Source: Brenneria izadpanahii | Lineage (GTDB): Bacteria > Pseudomonadota > Gammaproteobacteria > Enterobacterales > Enterobacteriaceae | Reading direction: 5' to 3' | NCBI RefSeq assembly: GCF_017569925.1 | Contig: NZ_CP050854.1 | Span: 3,844,001 to 3,908,000, forward strand | DNA: 64,000 nucleotides | Shown here: piece by piece, positions 48,899 through 60,121 of the stretch | Layout: each line of letters opens with the position of its first letter | Numbering within the stretch: position 1 is the stretch's first letter | The notes under the pieces: model-generated | Seen by the model: the letters and a program-made list of their open reading frames with translations, nothing else | Told to the model about the DNA's origin: nothing | Database searches by the model: none | Program-made: the position numbers and the translations under genes

Positions 48899-48935
48899 TG
48901 CACCAATGTAGTGCACTGAGAGTAATCTTAGTGCA
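48899..48935. promoter_or_regulatory. NtrC binding site region for glnK-amtB
   Basis: TGCACCAATGTAGTGCA (48899-48915) is a 17-base dyad like the E. coli glnA NtrC sites (TGCACCA-N3-TGGTGCA form), with one arm mismatch. A half site, TGCACTAA on the minus strand, lies at 48928-48935. They are 109-160 bases upstream of the sigma-54 promoter, a normal enhancer distance. Confidence 0.8.
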
Positions 48936-49025
48936 TTGGGGCTAAAAACAGAATGAATATGCTTAGTGATGGTGCGAAGCAAACATTAACCATCCATTAC
49001 CGTCGGTATTTGAACGCGCGCCGGC

Positions 49026-50807
49026 TTACGATACGGTAACGGACTCATGAATCGCTGCAGCCGCCAGCTCTTCCCCAGCCAACTGCAACTGATACATCTG
49101 GTAATAACGCCCCTTCCGGGCCAACAACTGCTGATGCGTACCCTGTTCGACGGCCTGTCCATGATGGAGCACCATAATGGTGTCGGCCTCGACAATTGTC
49201 GATAAACGATGAGCAATAACAATCAGCGTCGTTTGGGCCCGAATAATATTCAACGCCTTTTGCACCGCCTGCTCAGTGCCGGAGTCAATATTCGCCGTCG
49301 CCTCATCCAATATCAGGATTTTGGGCGTCTGTACCAATACCCGGGCTATCGCCAGCAGTTGTTTCTGTCCCGTTGACAGATTGTTGCCCTGCTCTCCAAT
49401 CGGAGTATGCAATCCATCAGGGAACGAATGCACCAACTCGGACAGCTGTACAATGTCCAGCACTCGCCATACTTCATCTTCAGCGATATCGCGCCCCAGC
49501 GTAACGTTCATATACATAGATTCGGCCAGCACCACCGGATCCTGCTGCACCATCGCCACATTACGGCGTAAAACCTGATGCGATAACGTTTGCAGCGGGC
49601 GTCCGTCCAGGCGGATCTCGCCTTCATCGGGCGGGTAATATCCCATCAACAGATTAGCCAACGTACTCTTACCGCTGCCGGTATGACCGACCAGCGCCAC
49701 AAATCCCCGTTCAGGAATGGTCAGCGAGATATGCCGCAAAACCTTTTTCCCCGAACCATAAGAGAAAGAAACATCATCAATCTCAACACGTCCGTGAGAA
49801 AGTGTCCGCATATCATCGCCATAGCCTTGCTTCACGCCGTCCATCAGTTCGAAGATCCGTTCACCGGCGACCACCGCCTGCTGCAACATCGACTGTTGAG
49901 TCGTCATCTCAATCAGCGGCTCATTCAGGCGACCAAGATAGTTAATAAACGCATACAGAACACCGACGCCGACCGAACCTACGGAGTTGAAGCCAAATTG
50001 CATCAACAGCCCGCACAATACCATTGCCGAAAACAGGCTAAGCAACGGGCGCAGCAGAAAGCCATCAAGGCGCAACGTTTGCATACGCGCCCGATAATGC
50101 GCCCAACTGGTATCGCTCAGCCGCTCGCCAAACCGGGCCTGCTGGCGGAATTGCTGAATAACGCCCATGCCGTTGATAATTTCATTAAAGCCGTCATTGA
50201 TATCCGCCAGATAACTGCGAACCCGACGAACAATAGGCGTGCTGTAACGTTGATAAATCAGCATGACAGTCAACACGGCCGGGAAGATCGTCAGCGCAAC
50301 CAGCGCCATCCGCCAATCCAAGCTGAACATAGCCACCAGCATGGCGCCGATCAGCGCCGCGCTGCGTAATGCGGTTGACACCACCATGACATACAGATCT
50401 TTCACCACCTCCGTATCGTTCGTTACACGGGATATCAATTGCCCTACCGGCTGGGTGTCAAAAGTGCTAAGAGGCTGGCGCAGCGCCGCATCCATGACAT
50501 CAATGCGCAGCTGTTGCACCACCCCGACCGCTATCCGATTAAATAACAGCGCCTGAAAATATTGCAGCGCCGCGGCTAAAATCTGTAACAGAAGATAGGC
50601 GCAGGCCAATCCCGCAGCCAATGCGAGCGGAAACTCGCCTTTTGCAACCAGATTATCAATGAAATAGCTCACCAGTACCGGGCCGGAAACCTCGGCGGCG
50701 GCGGCAATCCATAGCATCAGCATCGCCAGCGCCAACGGCTTTCGCCACGGCGAACCATAAGCCAGCAGCCGCTTTAAGGTAGGCCAAAGCTGTTTAGGGC
50801 TATTCAT
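49026..50807 (-). CDS. mdlB: MdlB (SmdB), ABC exporter half-transporter
   Basis: The 593-residue product matches E. coli Mdl[21 protein letters not shown] at the start, six transmembrane segments, then an ABC domain with Walker [10 protein letters not shown], signature LSTGQKQ (LSVGQ in E. coli), and Walker B ILILDEA. It pairs with MdlA as a heterodimeric exporter; SmdAB in related bacteria exports drugs. I chose ATG 50807 over 50837. The start overlaps the end of mdlA by eight bases, so the two are translated together. Confidence 0.95.
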   Translation of the reverse strand: MNSPKQLWPTLKRLLAYGSPWRKPLALAMLMLWIAAAAEVSGPVLVSYFIDNLVAKGEFPLALAAGLACAYLLLQILAAALQYFQALLFNRIAVGVVQQLRIDVMDAALRQPLSTFDTQPVGQLISRVTNDTEVVKDLYVMVVSTALRSAALIGAMLVAMFSLDWRMALVALTIFPAVLTVMLIYQRYSTPIVRRVRSYLADINDGFNEIINGMGVIQQFRQQARFGERLSDTSWAHYRARMQTLRLDGFLLRPLLSLFSAMVLCGLLMQFGFNSVGSVGVGVLYAFINYLGRLNEPLIEMTTQQSMLQQAVVAGERIFELMDGVKQGYGDDMRTLSHGRVEIDDVSFSYGSGKKVLRHISLTIPERGFVALVGHTGSGKSTLANLLMGYYPPDEGEIRLDGRPLQTLSHQVLRRNVAMVQQDPVVLAESMYMNVTLGRDIAEDEVWRVLDIVQLSELVHSFPDGLHTPIGEQGNNLSTGQKQLLAIARVLVQTPKILILDEATANIDSGTEQAVQKALNIIRAQTTLIVIAHRLSTIVEADTIMVLHHGQAVEQGTHQQLLARKGRYYQMYQLQLAGEELAAAAIHESVTVS

Positions 50808-52568
50808 TGGTTTCCCCTTCCGCCAGCGGCACATCATCCAGCGCGGCCTCTAATTGTTGATAGCGATACATATCCCGATACCAGCCAAATTGCGCGACAA
50901 GTTCGCGGTGGTTACCCCGTTGGACCGCCTGTCCACGCTGCAGTACCAAAATTTCATTTGCTTCCGTCAAGGCAGAGAGGCGGTGGGCACTGATGATCAC
51001 TGTGCGTTGCTCTCCCCATTGTTTGAGATTCCGCAGGATCTGGTGCTCCGTGCGCCCATCAACGGCGGATAGCGCATCATCCAGAATCAGGATTTCAGCT
51101 TCCAGCAATAATGCGCGGGCAATGGCGATCCGTTGTTTCTGACCGCCGGACAGCATAACGCCGCGCTCCCCCACTTCGGTATCATATCCTTGAGGAAGCC
51201 GCAGAATGTCCTCATGCACGCTCGCAAGGCGGGCCGCTCGCTCAATCTGCTGCTTGGTTGCATCCGGCCGTCCCAGAGAAATATTGTTGGCAACAGTGTC
51301 AGAAAACAGAAAAGGCATTTGTCCTACAACGGCGAAACGGTGACGTAATTCATCCAGACGAATGTCTGACAAAGAGAGGTTGTGGTAGCGAATCTCACCA
51401 GACTGAATATCAAAATGGCGAAGGATAAGCGCCAACAGCGTGCTTTTACCTGACCCCGTAGGGCCACATAATCCCAGCACTTGACCGGGCTTCAGCGTAA
51501 AACTGACTTTTTTCAGCGCGCAACGATCGCTTTGCGGGTAATGAAACTCATGAATATTCGCCTCCAGCGCGCCGCGCCCATCGGGCAGAGATTGCGTACC
51601 GTCCATAACGACAGGTTCTTCAGACAAGAGCCGGCGAATCCGGCTATATGCCGCACTTCCGCGTTCAACGATATTGAACATCCATGCCAGCGCCAACATC
51701 GGCCATATCATCAGGCCGAGATACATGACAAAACTGGTTAACATGCCCAACGTCAGAGAGCCATGGATCACCATCCAACTGCCACCGCCGATAGCCAGCA
51801 GATGCGACAACCCGATGGCGATATAAATTGTGGGATTAAACCGCGCGTCAACCCGTGCGACATACATGTTTTTGGCGCCGGCATCCGCGGCGACCTGAGC
51901 AAAACGCGCCGACTGATAATCCTCCAACCCAAACGATTTAATCATTCGAATGCTGGTCAAACTTTCCTGAGCCTGATCGTTAAGCGAGGAGAATGCCGCC
52001 TGCGCCAATTTAAAACGCTGGTGCAATTGAGTGCCGTAATGTTTAATAATCAGCGCCATGATCGGCATCGGCAGCAGCGCCAGCAACGTCAATTGCCAGC
52101 TAATCTGGGTGCACATAATAAACAGCACCGCGCATCCCATGACCATGGAATCGACCAGCGTCAGCACCCCTTCCCCGGCGGCAAACACCACGCGGTCAAC
52201 ATCATTGGTGGCAAGAGCCATCAAATCACCGGTACGATAGCGCAAATAAAAAGCAGGATGCTGCCGGCTAAGCTGGCGGTAGAAATCCTCCCGCAGCTCA
52301 ACCGCCAACTGATAAGACGCCCCGAACAGCAGCACGCGCCAGACACAGCGCAGCAGATAAACCATCACGGCGGTAATCAGCATTATGCCGATCCACTGCA
52401 TGACCTTGCCAGTTGTCATATTGTGTTGCGTAACGCCATCAACCACCACCCCGACCAGCTTGGGGGCAACAATTGCAGGATGGCAATAACAATGAGCAAT
52501 ACCACCGCGCCTACATAGCGCCGCCATTCTCGGCGAAAATACCAGCTTAGTTGAGCAAACAGTCTCAC
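50800..52568 (-). pseudogene. mdlA: MdlA (SmdA), ABC exporter half-transporter, N-terminal frameshift
   Basis: From a GTG at 52568 the first 34 codons match the E. coli MdlA N-terminus ([20 protein letters not shown]). The frame then breaks at a run of five C (52462-52466, GGGGG on the plus strand) and continues one frame away as [12 protein letters not shown] down to the stop at 50800. One more C would give LQLLPPKLVG and a 589-residue protein; E. coli MdlA has 590. The rest is intact: six transmembrane helices, Walker [17 protein letters not shown] and ILILDDA. As written, the intact part starts only at 52527 in the wrong N-terminal frame. A sequencing undercall is a real option. Confidence 0.85.
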
Positions 52569-52646
52569 GCAGTTTTGATTCCGATATCCAGAGGAGTCAT
52601 TATAAACTCAGAAAAATGACACAGTACGCTTATTAAAAATGATTAA

Positions 52647-53108
52647 TCATAGCGTTAATGGCAGCGCGGTCGTGTACTTGATACGTTCCATGGCGAAACT
52701 GGATGTCACATCAACCAGACCGGGAATGCCATTCACCAATCGCTTATAAAAGTCATCATAGCTTTTCATATCAGCGACCTGTACCTGCATCAGGTAATCA
52801 TACTCTCCGGCCATCCGATAGAAAGACAATACTTCGGGCATTTCCGATACAACGCTGGTGAATGTTTGATACCAGACGCTATTGTGTTGCTGCGTCTTCA
52901 ACAACACAAAAGCCGTTAACCCAAGGCCCAGGCGTTCATTATCCAGTAGCGCGACACGCGCCCGGATATACCCCTCTTCTTCCAGCCGCTTTAGCCTTTT
53001 CCAGCAGGGCGTCGACGTCAGATTCACCGATTCAGCCAGCGTTTGTAGTGAAAGCGTGCAGTCCTGTTGCAGCAAGCTTAACAAAGTACGATCTGTTTTA
53101 TCTAACAT
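52647..53108 (-). CDS. decR: DecR (YbaO), Lrp/AsnC-family regulator
   Basis: The 153-residue product closely matches E. coli DecR (152). An N-terminal helix-turn-helix ([20 protein letters not shown]) is followed by the RAM/AsnC ligand domain with [20 protein letters not shown]. In E. coli it activates the anaerobic cysteine desulfidase genes cyuPA in response to cysteine; those genes are not in this window. I chose ATG 53108 over an ATG 30 bases earlier to match the family N-terminus. Confidence 0.93.
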   Translation of the reverse strand: MLDKTDRTLLSLLQQDCTLSLQTLAESVNLTSTPCWKRLKRLEEEGYIRARVALLDNERLGLGLTAFVLLKTQQHNSVWYQTFTSVVSEMPEVLSFYRMAGEYDYLMQVQVADMKSYDDFYKRLVNGIPGLVDVTSSFAMERIKYTTALPLTL

Positions 53109-53483
53109 AGCGTCATTCCGTAGGAAAATTTTCTTCAATTTCCCGCATTCAAAGATAAAAAGGCAACCATTTGGCGAAAAAAATCACTTTATCACTTACA
53201 ACCTGAACGAACGACAGATATACCGGGGACAAGCGGCCTCCTCATGATAAAAACAAACGCCCAACGTTCATCTACTCCCCCGCGTGTCGCCGCCAACGTG
53301 ACGGCAATCCAGCGGTACAACGTGCGGAAAGAGGCTGCGTAATTGAAGCAATGCCGCACATCTGCGATGAGCCAGATAACGGGAGCCGCTGAACGATCGT
53401 CATTTTTCAGGTAACATACTGGTTTTACGCCTCAACGTATTCTGTTCCGCGTTGAGTCCCAATTGCAGCAGGGTGAATGAAAA
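53109..53483. other. Intergenic region between decR and queC
   Basis: The 375 bases separate divergent decR and queC. E. coli has cof and ybaE here; neither is present. A CTCAACG-N12-CGTTGAG dyad lies at about 53433-53458, just upstream of queC. No ORF is supported. Confidence 0.55.
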
Positions 53484-54179
53484 ATGAAGCGCGCGGTTGT
53501 CGTTTTTAGCGGTGGACAAGACTCCACAACCTGCCTTATTCAGGCTCTAAAACACTATGATGAAGTTCACTGTATTACCTTTGATTACGGCCAACGCCAC
53601 CGAGCAGAAATCGATATAGCCAGAGACCTCGCGCTGCAACTCGGGGCAACCGCGCATAAAGTTCTGGATGTCGGCTTACTGAATGAACTAGCCACCAGCA
53701 GCCTGACGCGCGAAAACATTCCTGTCCCGGACTACGGCAGCGACGCTCAAGGGCTTCCCAGTACATTTGTTCCGGGGCGGAACATTCTGTTCCTGACTCT
53801 GGCGTCGATCTATGCCTATCAGGTCGGAGCCGAAACCGTTATCACCGGCGTATGCGAAACGGATTTCTCCGGTTACCCCGACTGTCGCGATGAATTCGTC
53901 AAAGCGTTGAATCAGGCCATCGTGCTGGGTATTGCACGCGATATTCGCTTTGTCACGCCGCTAATGTGGCTCAATAAAGCAGAGACCTGGGCGTTGGCAG
54001 ACTATTACCAACAGCTGGATACTATCCGTCACCACACTTTAACCTGTTATAACGGCATTAAAGGTGATGGATGCGGTCATTGCGCCGCCTGTCATCTACG
54101 GGCCAACGGACTGCAAGAATACCAGCGCGATCCCGCCGGGGTGATGGCGGCAATGAAGCAGAAAACCGGTCTGCAATAA
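53484..54179 (+). CDS. queC: QueC, 7-cyano-7-deazaguanine synthase
   Basis: The 231-residue product equals E. coli QueC. The PP-loop SGGQDSTT lies at residues 9-16, and a four-cysteine zinc site ([19 protein letters not shown]) near the C-terminus. It converts 7-carboxy-7-deazaguanine with ATP and ammonia to preQ0, a step to queuosine in tRNA. GGGTGAATG lies upstream of the start. Confidence 0.97.
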   Translation: MKRAVVVFSGGQDSTTCLIQALKHYDEVHCITFDYGQRHRAEIDIARDLALQLGATAHKVLDVGLLNELATSSLTRENIPVPDYGSDAQGLPSTFVPGRNILFLTLASIYAYQVGAETVITGVCETDFSGYPDCRDEFVKALNQAIVLGIARDIRFVTPLMWLNKAETWALADYYQQLDTIRHHTLTCYNGIKGDGCGHCAACHLRANGLQEYQRDPAGVMAAMKQKTGLQ

Positions 54180-54327
54180 CGCTCGGTATTAAAAAACAGG
54201 CAAGGCCGAACCTCGCTCACCTCCTTGCCTGTCATATGATTTCAATTATTCCGCGCTTATAGCTTCCCCTGGCAGGCGGACGTGCAACAGTTCGCCACCG
54301 GCGGTATTTCTCCGGTCGCGGAACTCA

Positions 54328-54690
54328 TCACAGTTTTAAACGCGACAGATTGCGCTCAACCAAAGCGGCGCCGATCCCCGGAACTTCCCGCAATTGTTCT
54401 ATCTGCGTAAAAGGGCCATTTTGTTCGCGATAATTAACGATCGCCTCGGCTTTTTTAAGACCGACGCCGTTCATTACCTGCGCCAGCTCTTCCGCTGTTC
54501 CCGTGTTAATGCTTACTTCATCCTCATCGGCAACGGGAAGCGATACTTTTTCCATCTTTTGAGAGACGGGCTCGGATGTCACCGCGCCTCCGGCATTTTC
54601 AGTCTTTGACGACGCCTGAGCTAATAGCGGCAACCCGGACAAACTCATTCCAACGATTAGGCAAAGCGCCTTTACTCCTGACTTTTTCAT
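54328..54690 (-). CDS. ybaV: YbaV, secreted ComEA-like helix-hairpin-helix protein
   Basis: The 120-residue product has a signal peptide (cleavage near AQA-SSKT), a short variable part, and a ComEA domain with two helix-hairpin-helix motifs (AQVMNGVGLKKAEAIVNYRE, then LREVPGIGAALVERN). Such proteins bind double-stranded DNA in the periplasm; ComEA acts in DNA uptake in naturally competent bacteria. E. coli YbaV sits in the same place, between queC and ppiD. The thioesterase gene fadM (ybaW), normally next to it, is missing. Confidence 0.92.
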   Translation of the reverse strand: MKKSGVKALCLIVGMSLSGLPLLAQASSKTENAGGAVTSEPVSQKMEKVSLPVADEDEVSINTGTAEELAQVMNGVGLKKAEAIVNYREQNGPFTQIEQLREVPGIGAALVERNLSRLKL

Positions 54691-54771
54691 GCTGTTTCCT
54701 CCATGTGTTTGACAGCATGGCTACCTTGCCGTAGCGCCCATCGCATCGCAAATGGCTTTGTCCGGATGTGG

Positions 54772-54795
54772 AAAAGGCCGCGAAAGCGGCCTTTT
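54772..54795. terminator. ppiD terminator (bidirectional)
   Basis: AAAAGGCCGC and GCGGCCTTTT form a perfect ten-base stem around GAAA. The A and T runs on both sides make it work in either direction. It lies 34 bases past the ppiD stop. Confidence 0.9.
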
Positions 54796-54828
54796 CTTAT
54801 TGCAACGGTTTGCAAATTTATGCGGAGC

Positions 54829-56709
54829 TTATTGCTGCTCCTGCGCCGCTGCGCCCAGCTTAATTTTGGCTTCACTACGCAGGCTTATCAGCAGAGCATC
54901 GAATAATGAGCCCATCGAAGTTTGCTGTATCTGACTGGCGAACTGTTCCTTTTGTTGATCGGTCAATTGATGCGGAGTCACGCTATCAACAGCCACCAAC
55001 ACCACATTACCAGCCTGATCCTGGGTAATCCCATAAGACGGATTGTCTTTGGTCGGATGGGGTAGAGCGAAAACAGATTCGGCCATGACATCTCCCTGCG
55101 AGAGGGAAGACAGAGTTTTAGGCTCGCCAAAGCTCAGTTTCGCCGCTTTCAGCGCATCATCCTTACCCTGCTTCAGCTCAGCCAGGATTTTTTCAGCATC
55201 TACCCGGGCCGACTGCTCCGCCTTTTGACGCTTAACCGTCTGAATCACCTGCTCGCGCACCTGATCCAACGGCTGCGTACTTTCCGCTTTATGCCCGGTA
55301 ATACGGATGACGAAGGCGCGATCGCCATCGACATTAATGACGTCGGAGTTACTTCCCTGGCTACCGTTCTCGCCGACCAATCCGCCGCCGAAAATAGCCT
55401 GGGTGACAGGCTGGAAATTCAAGGCAGCGGGAACCTGTTCACGGGTAAACCAGTCGGTTTCCGCCGATTTCACACCGGCAGCCTCTTCGGCGGAGGCTAA
55501 AGATTCGTTGTCGTTACTGGCAGCCTCGCTGACTTTCTGCTGCAACGCGAAATACTCATCAAGCGCTTTTTCGTGCTTAACTTTGGCGGCAATCTCGTCG
55601 CGCACTTCGCTCAGCGGCTTAACCTGCGGCGGCTGAATATCATCAAGACGGACAATCAAATACCCTACGGAGGACTTGATCGCCGAAGAGAGCTGCCCTT
55701 TTTCCGTCAGATTAGCCTGCTTAAGTTCGTCGACGGTGGAATTCTCATCCATCCATCCCAAATCGCCGCCATTGCGGCGAGAGATCGGATCTGTCGATTT
55801 TTCTTTCGCCAGCGCCGCAAAATCAGAACCCTGTTTGAGTTCATCAAGAACAGACTGCGCATCAGCTTCGGTTTTTACCTGAATAACGCTGAATTTCTTG
55901 CGCTCAGGCTGCGTATAGTCGTTTTTATTTTTTTCATAGAAATCGGCGATGGCGGCGTCGTCAACCGCGATCTTGTCCATCAGGCTCGCGGCGTCCAGCG
56001 TGATATAACTGACTTTGAACGACTCAGGCGCGATGAAACGACTCTTGTTCTGGTCGTAATAGCTTTGGATTTCTTCATCGGAAGCGGTTTGCGTTTTTGC
56101 GCTGGCATCAATATCAATGGTCGCCAGACGAATAACCCGATCCTGCGCGGCGAGCTTGACCAGATTGTCGATTTCCTGCGGCAGGATGAACGCCGTATCG
56201 CCAAACCCGCGAATAAGCTGCTGAGAGGTCAATTGCTTACGCAGCAATTCAGCATATCTATCCGGGGTTAAGCCCAGACGGCGAACCTGATCCAGATATT
56301 TTTCATTATCAAAACGGTTGTTAGTCTGGAATGCCGGAACATCAAAAATCGCCTGTTTTATTTGTTCATCGCTGATGTTCAATCCCAGCTTATTGGCATA
56401 TTGGTCCAGCAGAACTTCATCAATCAGCTGTGAGAGCGCCTGCTTGCGCAGTTGCTGCATATAACCCTCATTTCCGGCCAGAAGGGAAAAGTTTTCACCC
56501 AATGCGCTCTGCTGGCGGTTGCGTTCGTTCTGTACGGCCTGCTCAAGTTGAGCGCGGGAAATTTCCTGCCCGTTAACCTTCGCGGCGTAATTCCCAGAAC
56601 CACTGATAAGATAATCACCAACGCCGGTTAAAACGAACGATGCAATGATCAAGGCAAGAATAATTTTGAGCACGACGTTATTAGCGGCCGCGCGTAAATT
56701 GTCCATCAT
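54829..56709 (-). CDS. ppiD: PpiD, periplasmic SurA-like chaperone / PPIase-like protein
   Basis: The 626-residue product (E. coli 623) starts with one membrane anchor (VVLKIILALIIASFVLTGVG), followed by a SurA-like N-terminal region and a parvulin domain (KKFSVIQVKTEADAQSVLDE, then RNGGDLGWMDE). PpiD sits at the SecYEG exit and helps newly exported proteins. I chose ATG 56709; a frame start at 56769 would add 20 residues before the family's MMDNLR start. It is the next gene after hupB in the same direction. Confidence 0.96.
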   Translation of the reverse strand: MMDNLRAAANNVVLKIILALIIASFVLTGVGDYLISGSGNYAAKVNGQEISRAQLEQAVQNERNRQQSALGENFSLLAGNEGYMQQLRKQALSQLIDEVLLDQYANKLGLNISDEQIKQAIFDVPAFQTNNRFDNEKYLDQVRRLGLTPDRYAELLRKQLTSQQLIRGFGDTAFILPQEIDNLVKLAAQDRVIRLATIDIDASAKTQTASDEEIQSYYDQNKSRFIAPESFKVSYITLDAASLMDKIAVDDAAIADFYEKNKNDYTQPERKKFSVIQVKTEADAQSVLDELKQGSDFAALAKEKSTDPISRRNGGDLGWMDENSTVDELKQANLTEKGQLSSAIKSSVGYLIVRLDDIQPPQVKPLSEVRDEIAAKVKHEKALDEYFALQQKVSEAASNDNESLASAEEAAGVKSAETDWFTREQVPAALNFQPVTQAIFGGGLVGENGSQGSNSDVINVDGDRAFVIRITGHKAESTQPLDQVREQVIQTVKRQKAEQSARVDAEKILAELKQGKDDALKAAKLSFGEPKTLSSLSQGDVMAESVFALPHPTKDNPSYGITQDQAGNVVLVAVDSVTPHQLTDQQKEQFASQIQQTSMGSLFDALLISLRSEAKIKLGAAAQEQQ

Positions 56710-56986
56710 AATGTGACAACACTCCGCTGTAGAATGAATAACGCTCCCTGCGCTGGCAAAACCATGCATCCTCCACGAACAAGGCCAGGGCGCGTTTAAT
56801 CTTTGTCTGACAATAGTAACCTGAATTACCAGCTAAAAAACATCAGGAATGTTCTTTAACGTTGCACAGCAATGGTCCGTATGGCGATCCGGCAAAGATA
56901 GCCCGACATGAAAAATCGCCGGGAGCGACTTTCAACGTCGCTTGCGACGGTCCAAAAGGCGGCGGCAGGATAACCCGTCATAATAA

Positions 56987-57014
56987 AAGGCACATCATAA
57001 AAATGATGCGCCTT
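56987..57014 (-). terminator. hupB terminator
   Basis: On the minus strand AAGGCGCATCAT pairs with ATGATGTGCCTT (one G-T pair in a 12-base stem) around TTTT, and TTATTATG follows. It lies 81 bases past the hupB stop. Confidence 0.85.
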
Positions 57015-57095
57015 GTATTTTACCTTACCAATAATCCTGCGTCAGGTAATGTTTGACAACACAAGGTGTTGTCCGCCAAACCTGTGACGCAGTAA

Positions 57096-57368
57096 TCAGT
57101 TAACGGCGTCTTTCAACGTCTTACCGGCACGGAAGCCAGGTACTCTCGCTGCGGGAATACTGATTTCTTTACCTGTTTGTGGGTTACGACCGGTACGAGC
57201 AGCGCGTTCACGCACGGAGAAAGTACCAAAACCAACCAGAGCAACATCATCCCCATCCTTCAGAGATTCGGTTACGGAACCAATAATCGCATCCAACACA
57301 CGCCCTGCCGCTGCTTTGGAAATGTCAGCATCCGCAGCAATTTTATCGATCAATTGTGACTTGTTCAC
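57096..57368 (-). CDS. hupB: HupB, HU-beta nucleoid protein
   Basis: The 90-residue product matches HU-beta: [20 protein letters not shown] at the start, [21 protein letters not shown] with the DNA-binding arm ([20 protein letters not shown]) at the end. It dimerises, bends DNA and compacts the nucleoid. It lies between lon and ppiD as in E. coli, with its own upstream region. Confidence 0.98.
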   Translation of the reverse strand: MNKSQLIDKIAADADISKAAAGRVLDAIIGSVTESLKDGDDVALVGFGTFSVRERAARTGRNPQTGKEISIPAARVPGFRAGKTLKDAVN

Positions 57369-57495
57369 TCTATCATCCCCTTTGGAATTCTATGGTCGCG
57401 CTGAAATTCCCAAAACACGACGCCAAATTTATATCAATCCTGTCAGACCTTAGCAAGTTACAGCTAAAACCAACAGTGCTCTAACTTAGCGGTAC

Positions 57496-57532
57496 AAAAA
57501 AAAGCTGGCAAGCACGATTTCACTTACCAGCT
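57496..57532 (-). terminator. lon terminator
   Basis: On the minus strand AGCTGGTAAG pairs with CTTGCCAGCT (one G-T pair) and is followed by eight T. It lies 32 bases past the lon stop and is a strong intrinsic terminator. Confidence 0.93.
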
Positions 57533-57564
57533 CTGATTTTCTCAAGGGTTTTTGCGATATGTCA

Positions 57565-59931
57565 CTATTTGGCCTTGGCCGTAGAGGTAACGACCTGCAT
57601 ACCATATGGCGAATTCTGCAACGCCAGCGACAACACTTCCTCGATTCGTTTCACCGGATGGATATCCAGGTCGGCAATCACGTTTTGTGGAATGTCTTCA
57701 AGATCGCGCTTGTTATCATCCGGGATCAATACCGTTTTGATGCCGCCGCGATGAGCGGCCAGCAGCTTCTCTTTCAGACCGCCGATTGGCAGCACCAAAC
57801 CACGCAGTGTAATTTCCCCCGTCATCGCGACGTCCGCGCGAACTGGATTTCCGGTCAGACAGGACACCAGCGCGGTACACATCGCGATCCCGGCGCTCGG
57901 TCCGTCTTTGGGCGTCGCGCCTTCGGGAACGTGAACGTGGATATCGCGTTTCTCATAGAAATCCGCATTAATACCCAGTTTCTCGGCTCTGGCGCGCACC
58001 ACGGTGAGCGCAGCCTGGATCGACTCCTGCATGACCTCGCCCAATGACCCGGTATATGTCAGCTTGCCTTTACCAGGAACACAGGCGGTTTCAATGGTCA
58101 ACAGATCGCCGCCCACTTCCGTCCACGCCAATCCGGTAACCTGACCGACACGGTTTTCATCATCCGCCCGGCCATAGTCGAAACGTTGTACGCCGAGGAA
58201 ATCCTTGAGGTTATCGCCCGTGATCTGAATATGCTTAACCGATTTATCCATCAACAGCGTTTTCACCGCTTTCCGGCACAGTTTGGAAATTTCACGCTCC
58301 AGACTACGCACGCCGGCTTCACGGGTGTAGTAACGGATAATGCCGACAATCGCGCTATCCTCAACCGACAGCTCGCCTTTTTTCAGAGCATTGCGTTCAA
58401 TCTGCTTCGGCAGAAGGTGCTGTTTGGCGATGTTTAGCTTTTCGTCTTCGGTATAACCGGAAAGACGGATCACCTCCATACGATCGAGCAAAGGCGCCGG
58501 GATGTTCATTGAGTTAGACGTTGCGACGAACATCACATCCGACAGATCGTAATCCACTTCCAGATAGTGGTCGTTAAATGCCACGTTCTGTTCCGGATCC
58601 AGCACTTCCAGCAATGCGGAGGCGGGATCGCCGCGCATATCGGAGGACATTTTGTCGATCTCATCCAACAGGAACAGCGGGTTTTTCACCCCGACTTTCG
58701 CCATCTTCTGGATCAGTTTACCCGGCATGGAACCGATATAGGTACGGCGGTGCCCGCGGATTTCCGCTTCATCACGCACCCCGCCCAACGCCATACGCAC
58801 ATACTGGCGTCCGGTTGCCTTGGCGATAGACTGTCCCAGAGAGGTTTTACCCACCCCTGGAGGCCCAACCAGACACAGGATCGGCCCTTTTATCTTGCTG
58901 ACGCGACTCTGAACCGCCAGATATTCCAGAATGCGCTCTTTGACGCGTTCAAGGCCATAATGGTCGGTATCCAGCATTTCCTGCGCCTTGCGCAAATCTT
59001 TCTTAACTTTGCTGCGGGCATTCCAGGGAACCTGCACCATCCAGTCGATATAGCCGCGTACGACGGTCGCTTCAGCCGACATCGGAGACATCATCTTCAG
59101 CTTTTGCAGCTCCGCTTCGGTTTTTTCGCGCGCTTCCTTCGGCATTTTCGCCGCTTCAATCTTGCGCTTCAGCGCTTCATGCTCGTCCGGCGCATCATCC
59201 ATTTCACCAAGTTCTTTCTGAATGGCTTTCATTTGCTCGTTCAGATAATACTCGCGCTGGCTCTTCTCCATCTGTTTTTTGACGCGACTGCGGATCCGCT
59301 TTTCAACCTGCAATAAGTCGATTTCGGATTCCATCATCGCCATCAGGTACTCCAAACGTTCCGTAATATCGGACATTTCAAGTACAGACTGCTTATCCGC
59401 CAATTTCAGCGGCATATGGGCGGCGATGGTATCAGCCAGACGCGCCGCATCATCAATACTGTTCAATGATGTCAGCACTTCCGGCGGGATCTTTTTATTC
59501 AGCTTGATATATCCCTCAAACTGATTGATTGCCGTGCGCATCAATACTTCCTGCTCACGCTCATCAATCGCCGGAGAATCAAGATATTCCGCCTGCGCAG
59601 TGAAGTGTTCGCCGCTGTCAGACAGTGTCGTAATACGCGCACGCTGCAACCCTTCAACCAGCACTTTAACCGTACCGTCCGGCAGTTTCAGCATTTGAAG
59701 AATTGAGGCTACCGTCCCTACCGAGAAAAGATCGTTAATACTTGGCTCATCCGTTGAGGCCTCTTTCTGCGCCACCAGCATGATCTTTTTGTCGTGATCC
59801 ATTGCGGCTTCAAGGCACCGAATTGACTTCTCCCGACCAACAAACAACGGAATCACCATGTGCGGATAAACCACCACATCGCGCAACGGCAATACGGGGA
59901 TTTCTATGCGTTCGGAACGCTCAGGGTTCAT
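57565..59931 (-). CDS. lon: Lon, ATP-dependent serine protease
   Basis: The 788-residue product (E. coli 784) has the LonA order: an N-terminal substrate domain ([20 protein letters not shown]), a coiled-coil part, an AAA+ domain with Walker A GPPGVGKT, and the protease domain with the catalytic serine of PKDGPSAG and lysine of [10 protein letters not shown]. It degrades damaged and regulatory proteins in the cytoplasm as a hexamer. CTCTATGAAC at its start matches E. coli. A sigma-32-type promoter lies at 60019-60047. Confidence 0.98.
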   Translation of the reverse strand: MNPERSERIEIPVLPLRDVVVYPHMVIPLFVGREKSIRCLEAAMDHDKKIMLVAQKEASTDEPSINDLFSVGTVASILQMLKLPDGTVKVLVEGLQRARITTLSDSGEHFTAQAEYLDSPAIDEREQEVLMRTAINQFEGYIKLNKKIPPEVLTSLNSIDDAARLADTIAAHMPLKLADKQSVLEMSDITERLEYLMAMMESEIDLLQVEKRIRSRVKKQMEKSQREYYLNEQMKAIQKELGEMDDAPDEHEALKRKIEAAKMPKEAREKTEAELQKLKMMSPMSAEATVVRGYIDWMVQVPWNARSKVKKDLRKAQEMLDTDHYGLERVKERILEYLAVQSRVSKIKGPILCLVGPPGVGKTSLGQSIAKATGRQYVRMALGGVRDEAEIRGHRRTYIGSMPGKLIQKMAKVGVKNPLFLLDEIDKMSSDMRGDPASALLEVLDPEQNVAFNDHYLEVDYDLSDVMFVATSNSMNIPAPLLDRMEVIRLSGYTEDEKLNIAKQHLLPKQIERNALKKGELSVEDSAIVGIIRYYTREAGVRSLEREISKLCRKAVKTLLMDKSVKHIQITGDNLKDFLGVQRFDYGRADDENRVGQVTGLAWTEVGGDLLTIETACVPGKGKLTYTGSLGEVMQESIQAALTVVRARAEKLGINADFYEKRDIHVHVPEGATPKDGPSAGIAMCTALVSCLTGNPVRADVAMTGEITLRGLVLPIGGLKEKLLAAHRGGIKTVLIPDDNKRDLEDIPQNVIADLDIHPVKRIEEVLSLALQNSPYGMQVVTSTAKAK

Positions 59932-60018
59932 AGAGCTCTCTCTTAGTTTCGTTTCCGCCAGGTTAAGGGAATCTCGTGAAACACGATCTTCACGGGTTTC
60001 ACCAAATAGGTAATTGAG

Positions 60019-60047
60019 TATATGGGGATAAATATCTTACATTCAAC
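60019..60047 (-). promoter_or_regulatory. Sigma-32 promoter of lon
   Basis: On the minus strand GTTGAAT (60047-60041) is followed after 13 bases by CCCCATATA (60027-60019). It is the same as the E. coli lon heat-shock promoter in both boxes and lies about 88 bases upstream of the start codon. Confidence 0.85.
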
Positions 60048-60121
60048 GGTCAGAATACGCGTAAAAGCGAATGGGGGATAAAATCCCCCATTTTTGCCTT
60101 TCATTACGGTTTTTTGGTTAA

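Larger units (their letters stand above)
48687..49025. other. Intergenic region between glnK and mdlB
   Basis: This 339-base region contains the glnK promoter and an NtrC-type activator site, listed below, and the end of the mdlAB operon. No gene is supported here. Confidence 0.7.
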
